From: a virus
Length of the DNA: 37,666 bases
Strand: one strand, 5' to 3'
Virus record (IMG/VR): IMGVR_UViG_3300027335_000007
Location: 1 to 37,666 of that record
Position numbers and translations under genes: made by a program. Positions 26,129 through 34,545 of the stretch are shown here, in pieces (within the stretch, counting starts at the first letter, position 1; each line of letters opens with the position of its first letter). The notes under the pieces were generated by a model, which saw nothing but the letters and a program-made list of their open reading frames with translations, was not told the origin of the DNA and made no database searches.

Positions 26129-27808
26129 ATGACTAAGTATAGACAAGCTGAATATGAAAATTGGGATGATTATAATTTTGTTTTAAAAAGAATACAAAAT
26201 GGTAATGGTAGCGAAATTGCTAAAGCAAGCAGGGATTTAAAATCCAATCCTACATTGAGAGAAATTGCTATTGAGAATGGTGCTTTAATATCAGATACTT
26301 ATATGCCTACTAGTAGATACATAAGAATTTCTGATCCAAATCTTGCTATTAAAGGTTTGAAAAATGGTGGCAGTGATCAACTTGGATATTTAGATAGTAG
26401 TCTTACTAATAATAAAGAAGTAGTTTTAGTAGCAGTAAAATTAGATCCAAATAATCTTATGTTTGCAAGTGATGAACTTAAAGATGACTATGATGTTGTT
26501 AGCCTTGCTGTTAAGATAGATGCTAACACTATTCAATTTGCTAGTGATCGTTTAAAAAATGATCTCACTATCGGAAACTACATCCTTGAAAAAAATCCAC
26601 AAGTATTCGTTTCATTAATGAATGACTTAAAGACAAATATTGATTTTGCCATTCAAAGACTTTCACAAAACCTACAAGACCTTAGATTTTTCCCAAACCT
26701 AGTAAATCACATTCAAGTTCAGAAACTTCTTAAAAATAAAAAACTAATTTTGCAATCTGCTGGCATCACACCTGATGCCAAATCAGTTTATCATATTTTC
26801 AATATGGTAAATGAAAATCATTTATCTTTCCTTGATCACATAGCAAATGATTTAAAAAACGATGAAAGTTTTATGCTTAAACTTTTAGAAGTAACACCAA
26901 AAGCATATACCATCCTTCCTGATTCTTTAAAAAATGATCCTGTGTTTATAAATAAAGCAATGGATGTGTCTTTGATTGACACCTATTTGAACTTTGATGA
27001 AGATAAAAAGAAAGAACTTGCAGGAAAAATAACAACTTTAAGTTTGAGTACTGCACCTGCTTTAGATTTTATATTCTATGGTAGAATTACAACACCGGGT
27101 CTTATCCTTTTTAAAAAACATTTGAACTTCACAATTAAAACCATCAAAGGTTCGCCTTTAAAGAACTTCAAAAAAGTCTTTTCAGCAGGTAAAGTTATAG
27201 TTGGTCAAAAAATAGACCTTCTAGCATCTAATATTTTACCATCTGAAATTGCTAGTGAATTACAAACATTTAAAGGTATACTTGCTGGCTTTTTTGATCC
27301 ACGATTTGTAAATAATGTTTACATCATCTTAAATGGTGAAACATATAAAAAATCCGATGCCATTAATCTTATTCATGAACTTGCACATAAATTTCAATAT
27401 CACCATATAAAGAATGGTATGGAAAACAAAAGACTTAAAGATTTATTTGACCTAGCTAAAAATCCAATTGGTGATGAATATTGCGAACTGCCACAAATAG
27501 GTGATCCTTTATCTAATCTTAGAGATCCTAAACTTTGGGGCATTAATAATAGATTAGCTAATTCCGAATATTATTTAAAGAAGATTGACCAATGGAACTA
27601 TATCTATGAAAATGAACAAAAAAAACAAAAAATCTTACCTAGATCTGAAATCAGAATACTTAGCAGATGTCCATCTCAATATTCTAAAATGGCTCACTAT
27701 GAATGGTTTGCTGAAATGGCTACTCTTGCTACTTTAAACCTTGCCAAGACTTCTGAAAAATTGATTGTTGAAGAATTTATTAAAATTGTTAATGAAGAAT
27801 CTATTTAA
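26129..27808 (+). CDS. Array zincin-like metallopeptidase with DUF4116-like repeats, member I
   Basis: Largest member, 559 residues, AGG 6 bases before the ATG. Repeats of the DUF4116 kind run over about 70-290: LTNNKEVVLVAVKLDPNNLM (92-111) with FASDELKDDYDVV, then IQFASDRLKNDL and LKNDESFMLKLLEVTPKAYT (242-261). Core motifs are IKGSPLKNF (339-347), HELAH (416-420), IGDPLSNLRD (457-466; the usual EDWW is altered to DPKLW), CPSQYSK (514-520) and EWFAE (525-529), with Trp replacing the first Phe. It is set apart from H by two minus-strand genes. Its stop shares TTAA with the stop of the next minus-strand gene. Confidence 0.72.
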   Translation: MTKYRQAEYENWDDYNFVLKRIQNGNGSEIAKASRDLKSNPTLREIAIENGALISDTYMPTSRYIRISDPNLAIKGLKNGGSDQLGYLDSSLTNNKEVVLVAVKLDPNNLMFASDELKDDYDVVSLAVKIDANTIQFASDRLKNDLTIGNYILEKNPQVFVSLMNDLKTNIDFAIQRLSQNLQDLRFFPNLVNHIQVQKLLKNKKLILQSAGITPDAKSVYHIFNMVNENHLSFLDHIANDLKNDESFMLKLLEVTPKAYTILPDSLKNDPVFINKAMDVSLIDTYLNFDEDKKKELAGKITTLSLSTAPALDFIFYGRITTPGLILFKKHLNFTIKTIKGSPLKNFKKVFSAGKVIVGQKIDLLASNILPSEIASELQTFKGILAGFFDPRFVNNVYIILNGETYKKSDAINLIHELAHKFQYHHIKNGMENKRLKDLFDLAKNPIGDEYCELPQIGDPLSNLRDPKLWGINNRLANSEYYLKKIDQWNYIYENEQKKQKILPRSEIRILSRCPSQYSKMAHYEWFAEMATLATLNLAKTSEKLIVEEFIKIVNEESI

Positions 27809-28503
27809 CCTTTTTCCATCCTAGCTTTTGCTTCTTTCATCCATTCCTCTGCATCTATCATTTTACCAAAATTCGCAAATATACTTTCTGTCATTTCAGG
27901 TCTTACTTTCGCTTCATCACAGGCTCGCCTAAATGTTTCAGCTAAAAACCCAAACAAAATCTTAAATGCTTTTGAATCCATATCTATCGTTTGGTTTGAT
28001 AACATTTCTTTCTTTTTAATCCAAGCATCACCTACTGCCTTTAAAGCATTTACTCTACGAATAGATAACTGACTTGTATTCTCACCTTTTCTTTCTGCCT
28101 CTGATCTCTCAAATTTTAATGATGCTGATTCTTCTGCCAAACCTTCAATCACTGAATTTAATACATCACCACTCTCAATATTTGTTATTACATTGCCTAA
28201 TATCTTATCCTGCATTAAAGTATTCATCTTATTTAATTGCTGATTTGCTACATTAAGCTGTGTAGATGACATTGCTATCTGTGCTTGTTGAATTGTAGGC
28301 ACAGGTGTACTTGGTGTATTTGTTGGACTAGATGCAGGTTTAGTTTTACGACCCGGTTCGGTATTCATCGTAATTGGTAAACCTGTTGTTGGATGCAACA
28401 TCACTTGATCTGTTGGTTTCAATTCATCAGGTTTCCTCCATACAATCTTTCCTAAATCATCTATTACTTTTACTCTTGCTACATTGGGATCAATCACTGT
28501 CAT
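27805..28503 (-). CDS. Unrecognised 232-residue protein, probably head or packaging related
   Basis: The N-terminal 45 residues look like a small beta domain (VARVKVIDDLGKIVWRKPDE, then VMLHPTTGLPITM). A Pro/Thr/Ser linker follows (PASSPTNTPSTPVPTIQQ). The rest is helical (QQLNKMNTLMQDKILGNVIT; FKILFGFLAETFRRACDEAK). No nuclease or ATPase motif is seen. It is the last gene of the minus-strand group 27805-32981 before the array and may be coupled to its upstream neighbour through a hairpin. A small terminase-like or structural role is possible but unproven. Confidence 0.55.
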   Translation of the reverse strand: MTVIDPNVARVKVIDDLGKIVWRKPDELKPTDQVMLHPTTGLPITMNTEPGRKTKPASSPTNTPSTPVPTIQQAQIAMSSTQLNVANQQLNKMNTLMQDKILGNVITNIESGDVLNSVIEGLAEESASLKFERSEAERKGENTSQLSIRRVNALKAVGDAWIKKKEMLSNQTIDMDSKAFKILFGFLAETFRRACDEAKVRPEMTESIFANFGKMIDAEEWMKEAKARMEKG

Positions 28504-28513
28504 TTATTCATAT

Positions 28514-28558
28514 CCTTTTTTAGATTAGATTTTTATATTAGTATTATATCTAAAAAGG
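28514..28558 (-). promoter_or_regulatory. Hairpin masking the ribosome binding site of the 232-residue gene
   Basis: Arms 28548-28558 and 28514-28525 pair over 11 bp with one bulged base. The 3' arm on the transcript (ATCTAAAAAAGG) carries the AAAAGG site of the gene starting at 28503. The 5' arm contains the stop codon of the upstream gene (28550-28552), so a ribosome finishing that gene would open the hairpin. This is the arrangement expected for translational coupling. Confidence 0.55.
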
Positions 28559-29536
28559 TGCAATAAGGTCTAATATTGTTTGCTTATTCTTTTCTAATGA
28601 TCCAACCACTCGCATTGCATCTGCTTGTGGTGCATCTAAACTTGTTATTGTTAAGTTATCTACTGCCACTTCTGTTTTCACATAGACACCACCTACTAAA
28701 TTATAAGTAATTGTGTTCTGTGTTAATGGATTATATACCATCTCTACTGTATTTCCTGATGGTGCTATAAATCTTACTTTTTGATCTGCTGTACGAATAT
28801 CTGTAAATACATAGATAGGAATAAACTTAATGCTTTTAATAAAATTACTAAAGTCATTTGCCACAGGTGATTCCTTTAATTCACTCATTGGCAAAATTGA
28901 CTTTTCTCTCACCACTTGCTTTCTTCCTAACTTATGATCATCTGATGGATCATATAGCAAATTGTTTTCCATATCATAAATTAAGAAAGGTGGAACACCA
29001 TTAAACAAATCATAGCTATATTGCAAAAACTGAACAATTAAATTATCAAACAAAGACACTGACTGCACAATCACTTGTGTATCATTATCGGGATCTATAC
29101 TCGCAATCATATTAAAATCTTTGTCATTAATAAGATTACATAAGTCTTGTGCAATTTCAGCTAATGTCATCGCATCACCATCTTCACCACCTGTTCTTGC
29201 AAATGAATCACCTACTTTCATTGTAGGCTGTAATTCCATATCTGCTACATTATCACTGTAGATCTGAAATTCATCTAATCTTCTTAATGATGCAGGTGCT
29301 AAAGCATTATTCCCATATTCATCACTATTTACTCTAATCTTTAATGCAGGTCTTGAATCATTGTAATTACCTAATTGTCCTTGACCATGATTTGTTACAA
29401 TTAATTGTGTTTCAAAGCCATATCGGATTGGTGCAGGTACTACACTTGTAATAGAATAATCTGCACTAGGTTTATGTGCGACTAACATCTTAAATGGTTC
29501 AAACAAACTTGTCTTTTTATACATCTGTGGTAGCAT
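28550..29536 (-). CDS. Unrecognised 328-residue protein, probable virion component
   Basis: AAGGAG lies 7 bases before the ATG at 29536. Much of the sequence looks like alternating strands (APIRYGFETQLIVTNHGQGQ; VRFIAPSGNTVEMVYNPLTQ; NTITYNLVGGVYVKTEVAVD), with a short helical part in the middle (EIAQDLCNLINDKD; LIVQFLQYSYDLFNG). No signal peptide or enzyme motif is present. It is 11 bases downstream of the 935-residue gene in one transcript. The beta-rich make-up and position suit a structural protein, but the family is not recognised. Confidence 0.58.
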   Translation of the reverse strand: MLPQMYKKTSLFEPFKMLVAHKPSADYSITSVVPAPIRYGFETQLIVTNHGQGQLGNYNDSRPALKIRVNSDEYGNNALAPASLRRLDEFQIYSDNVADMELQPTMKVGDSFARTGGEDGDAMTLAEIAQDLCNLINDKDFNMIASIDPDNDTQVIVQSVSLFDNLIVQFLQYSYDLFNGVPPFLIYDMENNLLYDPSDDHKLGRKQVVREKSILPMSELKESPVANDFSNFIKSIKFIPIYVFTDIRTADQKVRFIAPSGNTVEMVYNPLTQNTITYNLVGGVYVKTEVAVDNLTITSLDAPQADAMRVVGSLEKNKQTILDLIAPF

Positions 29537-29547
29537 TTTTTTTCTCC

Positions 29548-32355
29548 TTAGAACTCAAAACCACCAAATAAAACATCTTTTAATCCATCAGGTGTTTTAC
29601 TTGTATCTGTTTCAATTTCTATTTCTTCGTTTGTTGTTAGGTTGAACTCATCCTCATCATAATTGTTTACAAATAATGATGCTGTCTTTTCACTATCACT
29701 CGCATTAGCTAATCTAATACTTTCTTTCTGATACTTCTTAGGATTGTCTATTCCCATTTGAGATAAACTTGCAATCACAGGTTTATTGTATTTTTGACAA
29801 GTACCTTCTGCATTCTTAAATACACAAGTTGCACACTTATCCATTTGCAATACAGCAGGTATCATATTTGATCTATGTTGTAATGCACCTTGTTCGCAAC
29901 CTACTTTTTCATAAGCACCTGCATCTACATAGACTTGACCAGATAAACCTTCATGTGCAGTTCTAATAGCTTTAATAGAATCTGCATAGTGATTTAATAC
30001 TTCACTAGCAAATCTTGCTTTAAGCATAATATCCAAATCATTACCGACTGCACCTTCAGCCATCTTTTGTCTTAACCATGTTTCTACTGTATCTTTACTT
30101 GCTAACTTAACACTAGCTTTTTTAGTTTCGATATGCTGTGTATATTGTGTATCTGTATATTCTTTCTTTTGACTTGCACTTAAATGAGTTAAAACTTTTG
30201 CTAATTTCTTTTGTGGATTTGAAATGCCACCTACTAGATGTTCTAATTCAGATCTGTCTAATAAACCACCTGTAACAATAGAATTTAAAGTAGCCTCAAT
30301 TTTACGATTGACTGCCATCACTTCTTTTTCTTTTTGAAGTAAAGGCATTTCACTTGCTTTCTTTAATCTTAATTCCAATTCCTGTTGAATAGCTTTAAAG
30401 TTATTATTCGCTTGCTTTAATTTTGATTGTTCCGACCACTGCTGATTGTCATATTCTTTATCAGAAATATTAACACTCGCATCTTTCATAGCTTGGATGT
30501 TTTGCTTTAATCTTGCAGACAGTTCTTTTTGGAAAGCAACAAAATCATTCTTTGCTTCTTTTAATAAGTTTAACTGTTCGTATCTTGTTTCACTATATTC
30601 TTTATTTGATACATCGGATTGAGATTGTGTAATGAAGTCCAAAGCACTTGAAACTACTTCTTCAGGATTACTACATCCACAAGCTATTTTTTCCATTTGA
30701 TTTAAAGTGATTAAACCTGCTTTGATCATGCGACTAACTTTATCTTTTGCTACTCTTGATCTTACTGCCAAATCTCTTTGTTCTGCATTATCATAATGTC
30801 CAAAGTCATTACTATATGATTTGCCTGCCATTGTCTGTGCATTTAAACCACTACCTAAATAATTTCCTGCTTTTGTCATTACAGGTTTAGATGCTAACTT
30901 TTTCAAGTATTGTGTCTTGGTATGAAAATCACCTTTCATACCAACGATTTGATCTACTTGATTTTTTGTTGTCATTCCCAACTTTACTAGCTGTGATGCT
31001 AATAAAGTAAATTTGTTTTCTTGTGCTTGTATTTCTCTTTGTGCAGGTGTTGTGTAATGTGGATCTATTTCTTGAATGACTTTATTGTGCATTCCTTTTT
31101 TACCTACACCACCACCTTCATAATCCTGTGCTTGTTTTTGTCTAAGTAAATATTCATTTAACTTAGCTGTCTTTTGCTCCAAACTACTTAATCTTGAAAT
31201 CTCTTGATATTGGGATTCATTTAAGAAGTTACTTTTCTTAAAATTCTCTAATAGACCTGCAAACTTATTATTAAGATTATTCAGTTCTCTATCTCTTGTT
31301 GTTCCTACATCTACTGTTTCAGGTACATACTTTGCAAACTTTTCACTTGCCTGTTCGCTTGAATATTTCTTTGTTAAATCTTCTTGATAGGCATACCATG
31401 TTTGTGGCAGTACTTGTGCAGGTGCTTGAGATAAAAATGCTTGCTTTAATCTAGCTTGGTAATTTGTACCACTGCCTAACTTAATACCAACTGTCTTTAA
31501 TTTTGGTGCATAATGTTCAAAGGCTGATTTCCAATTGATATTAGAAACTACCTTACGACCTTGATGGTAATCAAATACACAATCCTTTGATGCTGGAATA
31601 ATGTATTTTGCACTTGCACACCTTGCTTTAATTTGTTTATCCCATTTGCCATTAAACAAACCTTTAAATGCCTCTTCTCTTATATATACTTTGCCATGTA
31701 AACCATGATCACTAGCAATACGATTAGCAACATCATCTGTATATTTATTGCCTATGTCTGTTTTCAAATCTGCAAGAATAACTTTTAAAGGCTCACCATA
31801 AGCAGACCTTCTCATTGCTTTTTCTATTTTTTCTCTGTAATCATCACCGGGCTGTTGTGCTTGTGGTGCATCATATTTATTTACTACTTTGACAAATTCT
31901 CTATTCTTATTTGGTACTAATCCTAAACCATTGGTGCTTTCATCCCACATCTCACTTAATTCTTTTAATGCACTATCTTCATAAAAGCTATTTTCCATCT
32001 GTTCGTAAACATCTTTCTTATTACGAACACCTTCAAGATTAGCTTGTGTTTCCTGTGCTAACCATGAATGATCTACAATAGGTACATATTGAAAAGAACT
32101 TTCTTTTAAGAAATCACCTAAATGGATGCCACCTTCTTCATCTACATGACTAGGTAAAACACTTGATCTAGGTGTATCATTTGGCAAAATGCCACTAGGT
32201 AAAGAAGATAAACCTTTGGCTTCAGGTAGTCTTGCTTTCTCTAATACTCCACCATTATATTCAGTATCGTATTGAAAACCATCGAGCATATAATTTGAGC
32301 CATTGGTTAAAGTATAACCACCATTAGGTAGATATGAATTAGATTGCTTTTTCAT
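29548..32355 (-). CDS. 935-residue repeat protein with duplicated Cys-containing modules
   Basis: Function unknown; likely a large virion or assembly protein. Three kinds of internal repeats are visible. First, four helical units of about 45 residues (362-407, 446-489, 529-578, 682-727), each with a hydrophobic helix, a G-L/M-L/I-T/D turn and a Q/E-x-I/L-x-x-(I/L)-x-G helix. Second, two adjacent coiled units at about 583-625 and 631-668 (ELSARLKQNIQAM; ELELRLKKASEM). Third, two related modules, about 208-261 and 790-846, each with HxGL-x-G-x-VY, an Arg-x-x-x-x-IPA stretch and a final C-V-F. The second module has CATC (841-844) and C853, possibly a metal site. The C-terminus is acidic. Confidence 0.58.
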   Translation of the reverse strand: MKKQSNSYLPNGGYTLTNGSNYMLDGFQYDTEYNGGVLEKARLPEAKGLSSLPSGILPNDTPRSSVLPSHVDEEGGIHLGDFLKESSFQYVPIVDHSWLAQETQANLEGVRNKKDVYEQMENSFYEDSALKELSEMWDESTNGLGLVPNKNREFVKVVNKYDAPQAQQPGDDYREKIEKAMRRSAYGEPLKVILADLKTDIGNKYTDDVANRIASDHGLHGKVYIREEAFKGLFNGKWDKQIKARCASAKYIIPASKDCVFDYHQGRKVVSNINWKSAFEHYAPKLKTVGIKLGSGTNYQARLKQAFLSQAPAQVLPQTWYAYQEDLTKKYSSEQASEKFAKYVPETVDVGTTRDRELNNLNNKFAGLLENFKKSNFLNESQYQEISRLSSLEQKTAKLNEYLLRQKQAQDYEGGGVGKKGMHNKVIQEIDPHYTTPAQREIQAQENKFTLLASQLVKLGMTTKNQVDQIVGMKGDFHTKTQYLKKLASKPVMTKAGNYLGSGLNAQTMAGKSYSNDFGHYDNAEQRDLAVRSRVAKDKVSRMIKAGLITLNQMEKIACGCSNPEEVVSSALDFITQSQSDVSNKEYSETRYEQLNLLKEAKNDFVAFQKELSARLKQNIQAMKDASVNISDKEYDNQQWSEQSKLKQANNNFKAIQQELELRLKKASEMPLLQKEKEVMAVNRKIEATLNSIVTGGLLDRSELEHLVGGISNPQKKLAKVLTHLSASQKKEYTDTQYTQHIETKKASVKLASKDTVETWLRQKMAEGAVGNDLDIMLKARFASEVLNHYADSIKAIRTAHEGLSGQVYVDAGAYEKVGCEQGALQHRSNMIPAVLQMDKCATCVFKNAEGTCQKYNKPVIASLSQMGIDNPKKYQKESIRLANASDSEKTASLFVNNYDEDEFNLTTNEEIEIETDTSKTPDGLKDVLFGGFEF

Positions 32356-32357
32356 TT

Positions 32358-32975
32358 TTATTTATTACCTTTCATATATAAATCAGCTATTCTTAAAGCA
32401 GATGGTCTTTTAGATGTGGCTGTTCTCATCATTGGTGGAATTTGATCTTCTGCAATGTTTTCTGTAATTGCAGGTGGTTCATCTTCTACTTCTTGAGCCC
32501 AACCTTCAGGATCATCTTTTACTTCTTCTACTTGATCAATCACTTTTTCTGCTTCACGAGATTTCATAGACCAATGTGGTGCTTTAATTTCATCATATAA
32601 AGTATCTGTTAAAGATGATAATGCCTCTACAATATTCATATATTGTTTTCGCATAGTCTTGATTTCTTGAATATAACCTTTACCACCAAGATTACCATCA
32701 GGTGAAACATCTCTTGATTTAAGTTTGGCAAAAGTAGTGTATGCTGACATAGCATGACCTAAACTAAATAAAGTTGCTCTTAAAACTTTGGCAAGGTCTT
32801 TACTGCATTTAGGATTAAAGTCATATTCAGATACATTCTTTCTTTCAGATGGTGTAAAACCACCCCATGCCCAACCATCTGTGCTATTACTATTATCTTT
32901 AACAAAGCGAACTTCACCTGCCTGCTTTTTTAATCTTGCCTGTCTTAACTTAAAGCTATCATTGTTATTTTCCAT
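32358..32975 (-). CDS. Unrecognised protein at the head of the 935-residue gene operon
   Basis: 205 residues from the ATG at 32975 (9 bases after AGGAG); an ATG at 32981 is only 3 bases from that site and is possible. A basic N-terminus (FKLRQARLKKQAGEVRF) is followed by a Trp/Gly-rich turn (GWAWGGFTPSERKN) and helices (LAKVLRATLFSLGHAMSAYT; YMNIVEALSSLTDTLYDEIK). The last third is acidic and ends in a basic tail. It lies 2 bases before the 935-residue gene, so the two products probably work together. Confidence 0.58.
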   Translation of the reverse strand: MENNNDSFKLRQARLKKQAGEVRFVKDNSNSTDGWAWGGFTPSERKNVSEYDFNPKCSKDLAKVLRATLFSLGHAMSAYTTFAKLKSRDVSPDGNLGGKGYIQEIKTMRKQYMNIVEALSSLTDTLYDEIKAPHWSMKSREAEKVIDQVEEVKDDPEGWAQEVEDEPPAITENIAEDQIPPMMRTATSKRPSALRIADLYMKGNK

Positions 32976-33113
32976 TTTCATATACTCCTGTTGCTATCTA
33001 TCATTATGTTCTTTATTTAATACTTATTAAATTTTTATCTGAACTTGCAATAAATCTCAATCCTAAGTGTTTATGTATATATCAACTAACCAATCTCGAA
33101 AGGATTGTGATTT

Positions 33114-33647
33114 ATGTACGGAACACTTTCTATTCCTACTTTTGAAAACTTTCTCAATGCAACTCAAAACACTTTTACCAAGTGGTCTGAAAATACCATT
33201 GCAGTGAATGTAAAGAACACCACCTGTGCAATGATCTTTAAATTTGAAAATGGTAATCTTAAATCTACAGGTTTATGGTCTTATCAATCTAAAAAGTTTC
33301 TTTCTACTTTCGATGAAGATAAGAAACTTGCACAAGATCCTACTCTTTCTCTTATGGAAAAAGTTCTTAATGCAATGTCTTTTTGGATTGATAAAGCACA
33401 AGTAGAAAAAAAACCTGAAAGAAAACCATTTAAGAAATTTGAAAAAAAACCTTTAAGTGATGATCAAATTTCTTTCTTTCAAAAAGTTCAAAGTTTATCC
33501 AAAGCAAGTGAAATTGCGAATGATGAATTTACTTTAAAGTTCTCTCAATCCATTATTGACTTGATCAATAAATATGGCAGTAATGCAAAAATCTCTGAAA
33601 AACAAATTCAAATCTCTTTGACCAAATTCAAAAAATATGGAATCTAA
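33114..33647 (+). CDS. 177-residue protein with a small C-terminal domain shared with member B
   Basis: AAAGGA about 10 bases before the ATG. Residues 1-100 are of mixed strand and helix (NTIAVNVKNTTCAMIFKFEN). A Lys/Pro linker (EKKPERKPFKKFEKKP, about 103-118) leads to a helical end, EFTLKFSQSIIDLINKYGSN then AKISEKQIQISLTKFKKYGI. That end resembles the last 40 residues of the metallopeptidase at 16193 (EW-x-x-KF ... P-KQLLWIEKTLQKYSI). Function unknown; the shared end may be a docking module. First gene of a three-gene plus-strand operon. Confidence 0.6.
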   Translation: MYGTLSIPTFENFLNATQNTFTKWSENTIAVNVKNTTCAMIFKFENGNLKSTGLWSYQSKKFLSTFDEDKKLAQDPTLSLMEKVLNAMSFWIDKAQVEKKPERKPFKKFEKKPLSDDQISFFQKVQSLSKASEIANDEFTLKFSQSIIDLINKYGSNAKISEKQIQISLTKFKKYGI

Positions 33648-33648
33648 C

Positions 33649-33873
33649 ATGAATGATTTTATTACTCTCTATGGTTTAAATATCCAAAACGATGGTTATC
33701 TTGACAGTGTTCATCATGAATATACTGCATTTAGATTTTCTAAATCTGATGAAGATACCATCATCACACTTCACTTACCTGTATCTGTTGCAGATAAATT
33801 ATTACACAATGATGATTTTGGCGATGGTTATGAACGATTTAACTTTGTTTTTGATTACATTGTGAGAAGATAA
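33649..33873 (+). CDS. Unrecognised 74-residue acidic protein
   Basis: I use the ATG at 33649, one base after the upstream stop; an in-frame ATG at 33637 would overlap that gene. GGA lies 8 bases before the chosen start. The product mixes strand and acidic segments (HHEYTAFRFSKSDEDTIITL, then DKLLHNDDFGDGYERFNFVF). No family recognised. Translational coupling on both sides is likely because the next gene starts right after its stop. Confidence 0.55.
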   Translation: MNDFITLYGLNIQNDGYLDSVHHEYTAFRFSKSDEDTIITLHLPVSVADKLLHNDDFGDGYERFNFVFDYIVRR

Positions 33874-34071
33874 ATGCAAGATCAAATTACTCAAAATCTT
33901 TATACTTGTCTTGACCTGTTTGAACAGGATGTAAAACAAAAAATCCAAACTGTTCTTTCTACCAATGACTTAACACCTGCACAAGTAAACGAACTAAATT
34001 CTAAAGTGCATACATTCCTAAAACAAAATCTTTCCAATATGGAAGAGGACATCCTAAATCTTTTCAAGTAA
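33874..34071 (+). CDS. Unrecognised 65-residue helical protein
   Basis: The ATG follows the upstream TAA directly, so it is translated by reinitiation. The protein is entirely helical with a single Pro-containing turn (LFEQDVKQKIQTVLSTNDLT, then PAQVNELNSKVHTFLKQNL). It may form a coiled coil or a small helical bundle. It ends with an 18-base tail-to-tail overlap with the deaminase gene. Confidence 0.55.
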   Translation: MQDQITQNLYTCLDLFEQDVKQKIQTVLSTNDLTPAQVNELNSKVHTFLKQNLSNMEEDILNLFK

Positions 34072-34509
34072 AATCATATTGTCTTTTAAATATATTAAAC
34101 CTTGATTATGCACACCACCAAAATCCATTGGACAATATACTTTCTTTATTCCAGCATGATGAATTGCTTTTGCACACATTAAACACGGATCACAATTTAC
34201 TATTAAGATTTTTCCCTGTGTAGATTGACCAATCCTACTTGCATTTAAAATTGCATTTAATTCTGCATGATGACAGCCAACATCATTTTGTGTACCACTT
34301 GATACTTTATTTAAATCTCTTAAACAAATAGAACCACCACATAAATCACCTGTTGAGCAACCTCGTGGATTACCATTATATCCATCTGCAATAATGCTAT
34401 TAGTAGTATCATCTAAAATCATTGCAGATACTTTCCTGCGAATACAAGAACTTGCTTCAGCCAATAAATTACATTGTGCAATTCTGATTTCTAATAAATG
34501 TTTTTTCAT
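34054..34509 (-). CDS. dCMP deaminase-like protein
   Basis: 151 residues. HAE at 81-83 provides the zinc-binding His and catalytic Glu, and DPCLMC (107-112) provides the two zinc-binding Cys. NGNPRG at 45-50 and the extra cysteines C51, C57, C62 match phage and bacterial deoxycytidylate deaminases. The enzyme turns dCMP into dUMP, feeding dTMP synthesis for phage DNA replication. Length is normal for the family. No thymidylate synthase or other nucleotide gene is in the window. A cytidine-type deaminase of different substrate cannot be excluded. The AAGGA site is 6 bases from the ATG and lies in a hairpin loop. Confidence 0.87.
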   Translation of the reverse strand: MKKHLLEIRIAQCNLLAEASSCIRRKVSAMILDDTTNSIIADGYNGNPRGCSTGDLCGGSICLRDLNKVSSGTQNDVGCHHAELNAILNASRIGQSTQGKILIVNCDPCLMCAKAIHHAGIKKVYCPMDFGGVHNQGLIYLKDNMILLEKI

Positions 34510-34535
34510 GTCTTATCCTTATTCTGAATAAGACA
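34509..34535 (-). promoter_or_regulatory. Hairpin closing on the deaminase start codon
   Basis: Eight-base arms TGTCTTAT (34509-34516 on the plus strand) and ATAAGACA (34528-34535) are separated by 11 bases. On the minus-strand transcript the 3' arm includes the first base of the deaminase ATG, and the Shine-Dalgarno AAGG lies in the loop. A nested CTTATTC/GAATAAG repeat is an alternative fold. It could be a translational switch or, as DNA, an operator. Confidence 0.5.
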
Positions 34536-34545
34536 TAATACAAGA

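Noticed and set aside
14758-27808. Reading the array as a CRISPR-like or diversity-generating retroelement locus
   Set aside because: Repeats are whole genes, no short spaced repeats are present, and no reverse transcriptase or template repeat is seen in the window.
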